Source: Carya illinoinensis
Lineage: Eukaryota > Streptophyta > Magnoliopsida > Fagales > Juglandaceae
Direction: 5' to 3'
DNA: 64,000 bases
NCBI RefSeq assembly: GCF_018687715.1
Contig: NC_056765.1
Location: 10,040,001-10,104,000 of the forward strand
Below the pieces are notes generated by a model, which worked only from the letters and a program-made list of their open reading frames with translations, was not told the DNA's origin and ran no database searches. Shown piece after piece: positions 1 to 11,558 of this stretch (the first letter of the stretch is position 1; every line of letters starts with the position of its first letter). The position numbers and the translations under genes were made by a program.

Positions 1-1090
1 AAGTTCCTGCTCCATTATGATAATTTATAACAACATTTGCATCCCTGCACAAGCACTTGGAGAACAGGACCATGAACAAGCAGCAAGAACAGTACACAAT
101 TTTGTGAAATTCTCAAAATGGTGGCACCACAAAACCCAAAAGAAATTTGCTTCAATGTGAAGGATAACCTAACAGACATTTCTTATCGGTTCTAGTTTTA
201 TTAATTTCTAAACACTTTTAACTGTATGTCATCTTGCAGATCATTCCACCTACTGATCTTCTGGATCCTCTTCGAGAATGTCATGTCACTTAGTTTACAT
301 CCTTAAGCTAATTTTGTATCGATCTAAACATTGCCTAGCGTAACTCCACCACATGAAAATCAAACCACCGCAGAATAGAAGTTAAATAGGCAATATCAAT
401 TAAAATAAATCAATTACTGAGTATAAAAGCGATTTACATTCACACTATTCAATTACCAAAAAACATAGACCAAATTCGATGAAAGAAAACTCAGTCGTTT
501 ATTCCAAACACAACTCTGGTTATATTATACTTTACTCGCCTCAAAGTTGAAAAAGAAAAAATTACTGATCAACAATATATGCTTTTTAAGTAAAAAGCGG
601 ATAAAGCAGCAGCAGCTGGACCTTACCTGTTTGAAGATTAAGTTGGAGCTAAGAGGGCTCTTCTTTATTCTCTAATGAGCAGGAGCAGATGGTCGATACG
701 AGAGTTTCGCCGCACTTACGTCCGTTCCCCGATCATGACCGTTTGCAATTTTCTCACCTCCGTCGTTTATGGTAGTCGTAGAGAAGTGGTTGCATGGAGG
801 AAGTGGTCGCACAGAGGAGGTGGTCGCGTAGAGGAGCTAGACGCCATGGATGGGAGAGAAAATGGCAGAAGCGTGGGCAAATTTTGCTTCTTATTTTGTT
901 TCCCTCGTTGTTGTTTTTTCAAATAATTTATCTCGCCACATCAGCAATGGTGTGCAAATTCGTCTGCCGTCAGCTTGCATGTAGAAGAACTCATATGTAA
1001 ATGCGAGATTTTGAAGCATTTATTCTCCATGCTTAAGATGGCAACAGAACTAGACTATCATCTTTTCACACAGCATGACAATGAGAAGCA
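1..1090. other. Intergenic DNA, no supported gene
   Basis: AT-rich sequence. Two short overlapping open frames on the plus strand (675-926 and 794-1000) have no recognisable domain and a low-complexity Arg/Glu/Trp composition, so I do not call them genes. On the minus strand a good splice-donor-like string (CAG followed by gtaagg) lies near 625-635, but I could not join it to a coding exon. Confidence 0.5.
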
Positions 1091-1094
1091 TCAT

Positions 1095-1748
1095 TTCCTT
1101 TCTATAAACTCAATTTCTTTTTCAATTCAGCAAGACTAGCTTCCATGTCATCAGCTTTACTGCAGAGCTGCATTCCCCTCCTGTAAACCCAATTCTTTTT
1201 TCAATTGAGCAAGAGCAGCTTCTACATCATCAATATTCTGCTCAATACTGCTTCCCTTGCCAGCTTTATTTTCACTACCACTTCCTGTTCTATGTCCCAG
1301 ATGTTCTAAAAGAACTGTCTGTCTGAGGTCCATTACTGTTATATGATTCGGCTTCTTGATCAGTTATGTTGAGTTCTTTCTCAAGAAATTCCACAAATTC
1401 TTCTCCAATTTCCTGCCAAGTGCAAAGTTACATAATATAAATCAGGTTTCCTCTGTTGGCCCTTTCCCTACAGATTACATAAATTTTCATGAGTAGATCA
1501 CATTTGAACTTCATGAAAAGGATTTATTTGCATAAATCTTCACAAATAGATTGCATTTGAAAAGCGTTTCTTCTCTATAATGTGTTATACTTGAAACTGA
1601 TCGGATGACCACATCCATGAATAAATTAAAACTAATAAAAAATAATGTCTTGCTGCCAATTCTTCCCACGGGCTCTTTGGCTTTCCTTGTGAAGCAGCAC
1701 TCACTTCCCAATTCTGAAATTCTCCTTGAAAATCTCTAAAGAAGTCCC
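1095..1748 (-). pseudogene. 3' end of a broken plant gene, cut off upstream by a copia insertion
   Basis: Two coding-like blocks lie on the minus strand. Block A (1748-1654) reads as an acidic peptide containing DFFRDFQGEF and KPKSPWEEL. Block B begins at 1412 after an AG acceptor and continues it as EIGEEFVEFLEKELNI, giving a plausible join at ELA|EIGEEF. The frame then meets TAG at 1290-1292, but the +1 frame immediately resumes coding-like sequence (SIEQNIDDVEAALAQLKKEL), so there is a frameshift. A second frameshift follows, and a near-duplicate of the C-terminal segment (DDMEASLAELKKKLSL) ends in TAG near 1103. The upstream part is separated by the retrotransposon at 1752-6580. The peptide resembles C-terminal regions of plastid J-domain-type proteins as I remember them, but I cannot name the family with confidence. 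No upstream exon was identified beyond 6585. Confidence 0.6.
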
Positions 1749-1751
1749 CTA

Positions 1752-2012
1752 TGTTAAGCAAGAGACTCAGTCCACTCTCGACACAGCAGACTTATCACCA
1801 ACGACTTCATCATCTGCAACAACCTTATCGACTCCAACGACCTGATTTACTTTAATTTCTGCTTCCGTATATCTTGTACTCAATACCTATTGTTTATTTC
1901 AAATGTATTATTATCATTGTAATTGTAACAACTTGAGTTGTAAAAATAAACCAACAGACGAACTGGTTTGGCATTGAGGCCAGAACCATTTATTCATATC
2001 TTCTTTCTTTCA
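1752..2012 (+). repeat. 5' LTR of the copia element
   Basis: Begins TGTTAAGCAAGAG and ends CATATCTTCTTTCTTTCA. It matches 6320-6580 along its full length with no length difference. It abuts the primer-binding site at 2013. Confidence 0.96.
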
Positions 2013-2079
2013 TGGTATCAGACCACTATGCTCACGCACTTCTACAATGATTCTTCCATTTTTTTTTTCACCTCGTCTA

Positions 2080-5000
2080 ATGGCTGCCTCATCATCTGTC
2101 AATTTTATTGCCCCCAATCTTAGGCAACTTGTTTTGGCTAAGTTGGATGAGACCAACTATCTCATGTGGTTGTCTCAAATTGTTTCAGTTCTCAAGAGTC
2201 ATGATCTAATGGGCTTCGTGGATGGTTCTCTACCATGCCCCTCTCAGTTTCTCATTGATGATCAAGGAAAACCAACAGCTACTCTCAATCCTGAGTATAT
2301 CCTATGGAATTGAAAGGATCAATTTGCTTTGGGTTGGATTAATGCTACTCTTTCTGATAAAGTGGCACCATCTGTGTATAGTCTCAATTCGGGGCGATCT
2401 ACTTGGCTTGCCTTGGCCAACAAATTTGCTTCTCCATCTCGATCTCGCATCAACCACTTGAAGCGGCGCCTTCAAACTTTGAATCAAGGTTCCATGAAGT
2501 GTGTTGCTTATCTTGATTCGGCAAAGCAACTAGCAGCACAACTAGAAGATGTTGGTAAGACCATCGATGATGATGATTTAATTGCTTATATTGTGAGTGG
2601 TTTGAATCATTCATATCACCCCTTTGTCACTTCTTTGTCCCTTGCCACCCGAGACAAAGCTCTATCCTTTGAAGACTTCCAAGCCGAGCTATTATCTTAT
2701 GAGTTATTTCTAGAAACTCAACACCATTCAATCCCACCTGAAACCAATAATTTAGCCTTGTTTGCTCCCAAACATCCCCAACAGCCTTATACCAGAAAGC
2801 CAAAATACCCCACAAAACCCCACTAGCAAACCTTCCACCCTCCATCCTATTCCAAAAAGCAAGCACCTAATACCCAATCTTATCCTTCTCCTCGACCAAA
2901 CCATCCTCAGCAAACCTTTAATATCCCACGCACCCCTTGCCAAATTTGTGACAAATCAAACCACTAGGCACTTGTCTGTTTTCATCGCATGGACTATGCT
3001 TAACAAGGTTGCCATCCTCCTACTCAATTAGTAGCTATGTTTGCTCAAACTAATGCTACTCATGTTGCCGAAGATCCTTGGTTAGCTGACAGTGGGGCCA
3101 ATCAGCATATTACAGCCAACCTTGAGTAGCTAACTCTTGCACAACCGTACACTGGACAGGAAGATGTTGCTGTTGGTAATGGACAAGGTTTGAATAACAA
3201 AATACTAGTTCTATCGTTCTCCATACTCCTACTTCTTCACTTAAACTTAGTCATGTTCTTCATTGTCCTCAAGCTTTTGCTAATTTACTCTCTATTAATC
3301 AATTTTGCCTTGACAATCATTGTTTCTTCATTCTAACTACTTCTCATTGTTTTGTCAAGGACAACCACACGGGGAAGACACTGTTGGAAGGACAGAGTAG
3401 TGGTGGACTTTATCCCATCAATTTACAGTCCTCAATTCTCAATAAACCACTTGCAATGGCAGCAGTAGTAGGAGTCAAAGCATCGGTTCCAGTTTGGCAT
3501 TCTAGATTAGGACATGCTTCCCATTCAGTTGCTACTCAATTATTAAATAAACATTCTCTACCTTATGTTAGTTCATTGAATAATAGTGAAGTCTGTGAGC
3601 CTTGTCAACTAGGTATAGGCAAACAACTTCCCTTTTTAAGTTCTTATCGAATAACAAGTTCACATTTGGAACTTATTCATTTTGATGTTTGGTCTTGCTC
3701 AACTCAATCTCTTAGTGGTTTCCATTATTATGTTCTTTTCATTAATGATTTCTCTTGGCTTACATGGCTTTATCCTCTTTAAAATAAATATGATGTCTAT
3801 ATTTGTTTTCTCAAATTTAAAGTTCTTATTGAAAATCAATTATCTTGCAAAATTAAGAATTTCCAAATTGATAGAGGTGGGGAATACACGTCTAAACCAT
3901 TTCAATCATTCCTTGCAACCAATGGCATTCATCATCACATCAAATGTCCCCACACTCCTCAGCAAAATGGTAATGCTGAGAGAAAACATAGACATATTAC
4001 TGAAATGGGATTATCCTTACTTGCTCAATCTCATTTACCTCTCACATACTAGGTTGATGCTTTCTTAACCGCCATATACCTTATTAATCGTTTGCGTACA
4101 TTGGTTCTTAACAATGACACACATTTCTTCAAATTGTTTGGCAAACTTCCCGATTATACATCTCTTTGTACCTTCGGATGTGCTTGTTATTCGCTTTTAA
4201 GGCCATATGCATCCCACAAGCTCATGTTTCATACTAAGAAGTGTATATTTCTGGGTTATAGTGCCAATCAACCCTGACTATAGGTGTCTAGATCCAGTTT
4301 CTCATAAAATCTTTATCTCTCGTCATGTGATTTTTTATGAACTTACATTTAATGCAAAGGATGGATTGAAGTCCTCACAACCTTCCATGATGGCTACCTC
4401 TCAGGGTAATTCATTCCCTATCTCATTTCCTTCAAATTTTAATTCTGATTTGCCTTTGTCTAATATTGGATCTAATCTATCTCATAGCACTCATGCAAAT
4501 TCATCTACCTCTCATAATTCTCCTAACCAAACCAATCTATCATCTTCATATGATTTCGTTCCTCCCACATCTAGTTAAAATCCAGATATTTCTCCATCTC
4601 CAACTCATTCCTTAGCTGAACCAATAATTCCCCTTGCCTCTCAAAGATCCCATCCTATGACTACTCGGTTCAAATAGGCCATCTCAAGCCCCGCACCTTC
4701 CTTGAGTATAAGACATTCTATTCCACAAAACATCCCCTTAAAGCTCTCACTAGTATAATAATGCCAATTGAACCTCATTCTTACAAACAAATCTCATTGC
4801 ATCTTGAATGGTGCATGGCTATGCAAGAGGAATATGATGCTCTGATTGCAAACCGTACATGGATACTCTGCTCTCGACCATTGAATCATAATGTTATTGA
4901 TAACAAATAGGTCTACAAGGTTAAACAAACATCCAATGGTCAAGTTGATCAACTTAAAGCACAGTTAGTGGCTAAAGATTTTGAACAAGAATGTGGCATA

Positions 5001-6228
5001 GATTTCACTGAGACATTCAGTCCAGTTATTAAACCTTTCACAATTCGAGTTATTCTTGCTCTTGCTATTCACTTTGACTGGAATATACAACAATTGGATG
5101 TTTCTAATGCTTTCTTGCATGGTGTTTTATAAGAATAAGTCTATATGAAGCAACCTCAAGGCTTTGTTCATTTGGATTTTCCTACCTATGTTTGCAAGCT
5201 TGAGAAGTCCTTATATGGACTCAAACAGGCCCCACGGGCTTGGTTCATGCGCCTATCTCAGTCTCTACTTCAGTTTGGATTTATTTCCTCACCGGTGGAC
5301 TCTTTATCATTTATTTATCATCAAGGAAATATTCCCTTGTTCTTCCTTATCTATGTGGATGATATTCTTGTGACAGGCACGCATCCTTCTCTTATTCCTT
5401 CTCTTATTGACAAGTTGCAAGTGGAATTCAAAATGAAGGATCTTGGTTCATTAAATTATTTTCTTGGCATTCATGCTCATCGAGACTTTACGGGCTTACA
5501 CCTCCGACAATCAAAGTGCATTGGTGATCTTCTCTATCACACTAAGATGATTGGTGCCAAACCTTATCCCTCACCATGCTCCTCGGGACTTAAGCTTTCA
5601 GCTCATGATGGTGAACCTCTATCGGCAACTCAAATTACTGAGTATCGCCAAACTGTTGGTGCCCTACAATATTGCACTTTGATTCGTCCGGATATTGCTT
5701 TCTCAGTTAACCAACTATGCCAACATATGCATTGTCCAAGATCCACTCATTGGTCTGCTGCTAAGCGGGTTCTCCGCTACCTCAAAGGAACAATTGATCA
5801 CGACTTATGGTATCAAAAAGGATCTCTTACTCTTCAAGCCTATTGCGACCCCGATTAGGCTAGTAATCCGGATGATCGCCGTTCAACTACAGACTATGGT
5901 GTATTTCTTGGTTCATGCTTAGTGTCTTAGAATTCTAAGAAACAAATTGTTGTAGCACATTCCAGCACTAAGGCGGAATATCAGGCTTTAGCAATCACCA
6001 CAGCCGAACTCTATTGGGTTAGAATGCTTCTCAAAGAACTCTTTATACCGCTCTCTATCCCTCCCACAATTTGGTGTGACAACATTGGTGCATTAGCCTT
6101 AGCTTCTAATCCTGTTTTTCATGCTAGAACCAAGCATATTGAAGTGGACTACCATTTTATCCATGAGAAAGTTCTTAATAAAGATATTACACTCAAGTTT
6201 ATTTGTTCTCAAGACCAGAGCTGATGTT
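2080..6228 (+). pseudogene. Degenerate copia gag-pol coding region
   Basis: The likely original start is ATG 2080, which opens a gag-type protein (LDETNYLMW motif). The frame is stopped by TGA 2311-2313, resumes in the same frame to TAG 2824-2826, and has further stops through the zinc knuckle (CQICDKSNH, near 2938-2964). A protease motif (WLADSGANQHIT) lies at about 3079-3114. The integrase HHCC zinc region (WHSRLGHAS, then CEPCQLG) lies at 3497-3620; the catalytic core is split over two frames (first Asp in HFDVW near 3680, second in DRGGEYT near 3870, Glu in PQQNGNAER near 3960). Reverse transcriptase ([30 protein letters not shown]) spans about 4790-5560. RNase H with STKAEYQAL and WCDNIGALALA lies at 5960-6220. 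No complete polyprotein can be made. Confidence 0.93.
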
Positions 6229-6319
6229 TTTACAAAATGATTAAGCACCAGTCAGCAGTCGCTTTTGTGAGCTTTAGAACAAGCTAAAAGTGTGCCTACC
6301 CCCTTCCTTTGTAGAGGGA

Positions 6320-6580
6320 TGTTAAGCAAGAGACTCAGTCCACTCTCAACACCACAGACTTATCACCAACGACTTCATCATCTGCAACAAACTTATCTGC
6401 TCCAACAACTTGATTTACTTTAATTTTTGCTTCCGCATATCTTGTACTCGATATCTATTGTTTATTTCATATATATTCTTATCATTGTAATTGTAACAAC
6501 TTGAGCTATATAAATAAACCAACACACGGACTGGTTTGGCATTGAGGCCAAAACCATTTATTCATATCTTATTTCTTTCA
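6320..6580 (+). repeat. 3' LTR of the copia element
   Basis: Partner of the LTR at 1752-2012, with the same length and termini. It is followed directly by the second copy of the CCCTA target duplication. Confidence 0.96.
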
Positions 6581-7937
6581 CCCTATACCATCAAATCCAG
6601 AACAAAATCACAACAATGAAGCAAATTTGCAACATTAATGGGAAATGAAAATGCCCAACACGACTTGAGGATAATAAAATTTAGCTCTATGGCACAAATC
6701 ATGTCTCAGAGAGGGACATATCTACCTAGTGTTATTTGAACATCCCTCACAAAATTACCTGCAGAATACGTGGCTTAATTATAAGAATGAACCAAACCGG
6801 CCTAACCTTAACGGTTCAGAGAAGTAACCTTCTTTTTTAACTAAAATAAAAAAGTAAATAAATAAATAAGAGTTTTCTCTAGATGACATAAGAAAAAGTT
6901 GGATGCATGCAAGGGAGCCAGGGGGCAACAAGGAAATTAAAGGTACCACATAGGAAGAAGTATCTGCAGAGGATATAGGCAGGACCTTTAGTTTAAAGAT
7001 TTGTTGGCATATTTTACCAGATAGATCTCTCTAGGGCTATCTGGAACCCTTTGAAGGGGAATTAGCATTAAGTAGACACCTTCGTGATGTTCTAGTCAGT
7101 GTAAATGAGAAAAAAGGCTTCCAATTGCTTACATGCTTGATAAAGCTATAACAGATGGATTACATTTCAATACGATATAAGATCGATTATATAACAGATC
7201 GATTATATTTCAATAGCAGTTGATGTATACTTTACCACCAGGTTATGCAAAGTATGAAGGAGGAAAGATCGAAGAGTATCAAACAAACTCAACTTAGCAT
7301 AATATTATATGAAGTGGCTTGCCTGCTCCTAGGCAGTTCGTGTCATGAATTCATAAAACTAGAAACGGTTGGAGCACCTCAAACATCAAGAAATACAAGT
7401 ATTGTGATAAACTGCCACAAGAACCAACATATTGTCAAGCACTTCTCCCTTCCTTTAAAGCATCCAAATACACAATAATGAGAAATGACAAGGTTGTGCT
7501 GATCATATCAAGAATGTCAATCAAAATTATGTGAAGCAAGCTGATATTGCATTCGCAGTGAGAAGTGGTAATTGCTTAAGTCTATAAGAATAAACAAGAA
7601 CAATAATATATAGGCAGATGCCTTTCCAAACTTTTTTTTTTTCTAGTATGTAATATAAACGGAGGTAGCTTAAAATTAGTAAGAATGCAATGGAGATTTT
7701 TTAGCACTACATAAAAGAACATGGAAATTCAGACAAGCTCTTTTCTAACAGTCTTTTGAGAAAGGTTTGGTGGGTTTTTCTGTCTTTTTTTCTTCTCTGA
7801 GTGGATTGCTCTAGCTTGAGAGATTTTCATAATTTGTGCAATCACCAATAAAGAGTTGATTTAGCTGTTGGAAACTGTAATTGCTTCTACAATTCTGTTG
7901 GATACAACTGGCTATGAAAACCGCAATGTAATCAGCT

Positions 7938-8282
7938 AAGGGCTCGTTTAGTGAGTAAGATGAGATGAGAATTTTGTGAATAGTAATAAGATAGTTTGAG
8001 TTGAGTATTTTTTATATTTTGAAAAATAAGAAAGAAAAAGTTGAATAAAAAATATTATAACGTTAAAATATTGTTAGAATATAGTTTTATAATATTATTT
8101 TTGTTTGAAGATTTGAAAAAATTAAATTATTTTTTATTTTTTATTTGAAAGTTTGGAAAAGTTGTAATGATTAATTTGAAAAAGTTGTAATTATTAGTTT
8201 GAAAATGTTTGTATTTAAATTATGTTTAGGAATGAGATGAGATAAGAATTTTGAGATGAGATCTATTTCCAAATAAATCCAA
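7938..8282. repeat. MITE of the 'gatgagatgag' family
   Basis: Starts GGGCTCGTTTAGTGAGTAAG with 'gatgagatgag', has an AT-rich core ('tttgaaaaa', 'taatgatta'), and ends 'gagatgagat ... tccaaataaatcc'. Related sequences with the same core and ends occur at 52430-52575, 53850-54060, 54345-54490 and 55955-56115. Boundaries are approximate. Confidence 0.65.
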
Positions 8283-8659
8283 AACAACAAAACCTTAGTA
8301 GTTTTTCACCTTAATGTTTATGACCAAACTCCTCAAGGAGTAAACAGCCACTTCGATTCATTTCACATTAGCCTTTTCTTTTTCATAAAACATTTCACAC
8401 TTGTACTTCAATTACATAAAGCAAACATTGAAATAAAGAATGTGATATGACACAAACAAAATGAAATTCTTCGAAAATCAAATAATTCAATACAAAAAAA
8501 GTTAAAGATAAAGCAAGCCCTATTCTTTGCCCATTTGTATAGAACTCAAAATAAGCACAAAAAGAAATTAAACTTTTGAGTTATATGCACGAAAAGTCTC
8601 AATTAAACTATAAAAGATAAAAACACAAACATCTATACGGGATTTAGTGCTTACTTTAG

Positions 8660-8825
8660 AAATCCATGATAGAAAATATATTTGTAATTATAAATTATAT
8701 AACTGTCGCATAATCGTTTTGATAAAAATAAATAAAATATGAGATTTACGTTAAAAAAATTAAATTTTTAATAATAACTCTCATTTTTTTTTAAATGATT
8801 ATGCGATATTTACGCATAAGGATAG
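8660..8825. repeat. Foldback MITE
   Basis: Imperfect inverted arms: 'cgcataatcgttttgataaa' near 8707 pairs with 'tttaaatgattatgcg' near 8790-8808. The core is AT-rich and non-coding. This is the same general class as the foldbacks at 23440-23600 and 54632-54825. Confidence 0.5.
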
Positions 8826-8932
8826 AGTTAATCTTATCGTAAACTTGCTCTCCATAAACACTCTTGATTTCATCCAGAGTTACAAATCCTACAAATTCCA
8901 TATATAAATAGATATGAAATTTGTAGAATTTA

Positions 8933-9150
8933 TAGTCGATCTAAAATTTAAAATTTTGTTCCAAGTTACTGAAAGTGGATCTCAAAATCTAGGGTTTGTA
9001 TTCGATATTTTATTTGTAATTTTCTCCCAAATCACTGAAAGTGGATCATAGAATCTAAATTTTGTAGTCGATCTGTAATTTGTAATTTTGCCCCAAATTA
9101 TAGTAGTTTCATATATAGAAATATGTAGTCGATCTCAAAAATTAAGAGTT
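8933..9150. repeat. Imperfect tandem repeat, unit about 66 bp
   Basis: Units begin 'tagtcgatct' (8933), 'tattcgatat' (8999), 'tagtcgatct' (9065) and a shortened unit at 9126. Units 1 and 2 share 'ccaagt/atnactgaaagtggatc'. No open frame runs through it. Confidence 0.7.
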
Positions 9151-9729
9151 TGTACCACCATTTCTCTCTTATGAAGTATTCTTTGAGTGGGAAAATCGTG
9201 GTTATTAAGGGATATTAACTAGTTTATCCATTTAGATTGTCGAGGAAAATTATGAATTCAAAATTTAAAGATCAAGAACTTGCTGCATAACAGTACAACA
9301 GCCCAAGACATTAATTCTTTAAATCTTGTATGCTTATTTATATGTTTTACTTCATATTGCTTGGGTTTTTTCGAAGCAGCTAATCTTCCAAGATATTAAA
9401 GCTACCATAACTCTATGGTTGATCCCTAGATTATTTCTTAAGTTGAAGAACCAGTGATGAACTTGTATTTGTCGAGTCACCTACGTCCCCCCTCCGACGT
9501 GCACACTCATTCTATTCCTACGTACGGCGGTACGAAGGTTTAAGGTGACGAAGCTAAGAGATGAACTTGAGGTACTACTATCAGAACATCTGCATGTCAT
9601 GAGTTATTCCCAACATAGATGGACTTGTAATTCCTTGGAAGTGTTTTCCTGGTGATGATGCTCCGTAAATGTCGAAGTGCAAAGAGACATGCTCAAATTA
9701 CATTTATACTCGATCTTTGAGACCAAAGA

Positions 9730-11550
9730 ATGAAACTAATTCGCCTAATGGGACAAATTCCGCACTACCGCTCATTCGCTACTGCTGCATTTCTTGCCGC
9801 TCAAACACTTGAAGAGGAACGACGGCAACTGCTTTCTCTAATAAAATCATGCACCCAGAAGACCCATTTGCTTCAAGTCCACGCCCACCTCATCCGTACA
9901 AGTCTTCTTCAAGATCCCACCATTTCCCTCAACTTCTTATCCCGCCTGGCACTCTCTCCCGCACGAGACATGGACTATTCCCGCCAGTTTTTTACTCAAA
10001 TCTCGGACCCATTATCCTCTCACTACAACACCATGATCAGGGCCTACTCTACGAGCAATTCACCGCTGGAGGGGCTTTATATGTACCGAGAAATGAAACG
10101 ACAAAGCGTGCGTGTTAACCCTTTGTCTTCTTCATTTGCTATCAAGTCTTGTATTAAGCTTTCTTCATTGTTAGGGGGAGTTCAGGTTCACGCTAGGATT
10201 TTGACAGATGGGCACCAGTCTGATAGCTTATTGCTTACTACTTTGATGGACTTGTATTCATGTTGCGAGAGGTGCGATGAAGCGTGTAAGGTGTTTGACG
10301 ATATACGTGACAGAGATACCGTTGCTTGGAATGTGTTGATTTCTTGTTTTATGCGTAATGACAGGACCCGAGATGCATTGGTTTTGTTTGATATTATGCA
10401 GAGTGGCAGCGATGGATGTGAACCTGATGATGTCACGTGTTTACTTCTCTTGCAAGCATGCACCCACTTGAATGCATTGGAATTTGGTGAAAAGATCCAT
10501 GCTTACATTGGAGAGCATGGTTATGGTACTGGCAGCAAGTTGTGTAATTCTCTGATAGCAATGTACTCACGTTGTGGGTGTTTGGAGAAGGCTTATGGGG
10601 TGTTTAATGGAATGCTCAACAAGAATGTGGTTTCATGGAGTGCAATGATTTCGGGTTTAGCGATGAACGGGCATGGAACAGAAGCTATTGAAGCATTTTG
10701 GGAGATGCAGAAAATAGGTATTCCACCGGATGATCAGACGTTTACTGGAGTTCTTTCTGCTTGCAGTCATTGTGGGTTAGTTGATGAGGGAATGATGTTT
10801 TTTGATCTTATGAGCAAAGAGTTTGGGATAGCGCATAACACTCATCATTATGGGTGCGTGGTAGATCTCTTGGGCCGTGCTGGTTTGCTTGATCAGGCAT
10901 ATCAACTTATACTTTCAATGTCGGTTAAGCCAGATTCAACAATGTGGAGAACCTTACTTGGGGCTTGCCGAATTCATGCTCATGTTACCCTTGGAGAACG
11001 TGTGGTTGGACATTTGATCGAACTTAAGGCTCAAGAAGCTGGGGATTATGCTCTGTTGTTGAATATTTATTCTTCGGCGGGCAAGTGGGACAAGGTAATA
11101 GAAGTGAGAAAATTTATGCAGGAGAAAGCAATACAAACCACACCTGGCTGTAGTACGATTGTTTTGAAGGGAGTAGTGCATGAGTTTGTTGTGGATGACG
11201 TTTCACATCCACGAAAGGGCGAGATTTATGAGATGCTGAATGAGATTAATCAGCAACTAAAGATAGCCGGTTATGTTGCTGAAGTTTCTGCTGAATTGCA
11301 CAATTTGGTTGCTGAAGAAAAAGGTGATGCGCTCCCTTATCACAGTGAGAAATTGGCTATTGCATTTGGGGTTCTTTCTACTCCACCTGGCACAACAATC
11401 AGAGTGGCCAAGAATCTTCGTACCTGTGTTGATTGCCACAATTTTGCAAAGGTTCTCTCGGGTGTTTATAACCGAGAGGTGATTGTTAGAGATCGCACCC
11501 GGTTTCATCATTTTAAAGAAGGACGTTGCTCCTGCAATGACTATTGGTAA
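9730..11550 (+). CDS. PCMP-H76: PPR protein, PLS-class with DYW domain (orthologue of Arabidopsis At3g47530, PCMP-H76)
   Basis: A 606-residue single-exon gene, as is usual for this family. The N-terminus is basic and lacks acids for the first ~25 residues, consistent with an organelle (mitochondrial or plastid) targeting peptide. PPR repeats of the P-L-S pattern follow (motifs such as AWNVLISC, SWSAMISGLAMNG, MYSRCG), then E/E+ motifs with a PG box (PGCS) and a C-terminal DYW deaminase domain ending NDYW. The zinc-binding deaminase residues are present: HSE at residues 538-540 and CxxCH at 566-570, plus the terminal HHF...CSC second metal site. DYW-class PPR proteins bind organellar transcripts and direct C-to-U editing; the target of this one is not visible from sequence. 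The whole protein aligns closely in order and motifs with At3g47530 as I recall it. ATG 9730 gives a plausible targeting leader; the Met at residue 7 is an alternative start. The gene is intact. The inverted duplication begins just after its stop codon. Confidence 0.95.
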   Translation: MKLIRLMGQIPHYRSFATAAFLAAQTLEEERRQLLSLIKSCTQKTHLLQVHAHLIRTSLLQDPTISLNFLSRLALSPARDMDYSRQFFTQISDPLSSHYNTMIRAYSTSNSPLEGLYMYREMKRQSVRVNPLSSSFAIKSCIKLSSLLGGVQVHARILTDGHQSDSLLLTTLMDLYSCCERCDEACKVFDDIRDRDTVAWNVLISCFMRNDRTRDALVLFDIMQSGSDGCEPDDVTCLLLLQACTHLNALEFGEKIHAYIGEHGYGTGSKLCNSLIAMYSRCGCLEKAYGVFNGMLNKNVVSWSAMISGLAMNGHGTEAIEAFWEMQKIGIPPDDQTFTGVLSACSHCGLVDEGMMFFDLMSKEFGIAHNTHHYGCVVDLLGRAGLLDQAYQLILSMSVKPDSTMWRTLLGACRIHAHVTLGERVVGHLIELKAQEAGDYALLLNIYSSAGKWDKVIEVRKFMQEKAIQTTPGCSTIVLKGVVHEFVVDDVSHPRKGEIYEMLNEINQQLKIAGYVAEVSAELHNLVAEEKGDALPYHSEKLAIAFGVLSTPPGTTIRVAKNLRTCVDCHNFAKVLSGVYNREVIVRDRTRFHHFKEGRCSCNDYW

Positions 11551-11558
11551 GAATATTT

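Larger units (their letters stand above)
1752..6580 (+). mobile_element. Ty1/copia LTR retrotransposon, complete in structure but inactive
   Basis: The element is 4829 bp. Both LTRs are 261 bp, start TGTTAAG and end TTTCA, and are flanked by the 5-bp target duplication CCCTA (1747-1751 and 6581-6585). A primer-binding site matching the initiator Met tRNA (TGGTATCAGA, 2013-2022) directly follows the 5' LTR; a short polypurine tract (AGAGGGA, 6313-6319) directly precedes the 3' LTR. Domains run gag, zinc knuckle, protease, integrase, reverse transcriptase, RNase H. Integrase before RT is the copia order. Multiple stops and frameshifts break the coding region. By eye the LTRs differ at about 22 of 261 positions (about 8%), so this is not a recent insertion. 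Confidence 0.97.
6586..9729. other. Intergenic DNA upstream of the PPR gene, with MITEs
   Basis: No gene is supported. An open frame at 7245-7478 has no recognisable features. The region holds a 'gatgagatgag' MITE (about 7938-8282), a foldback MITE (about 8660-8825) and a ~66-bp tandem repeat (8933-9150). The last ~200 bp before the PPR start codon are less AT-rich and are probably promoter/5' leader. Confidence 0.6.
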
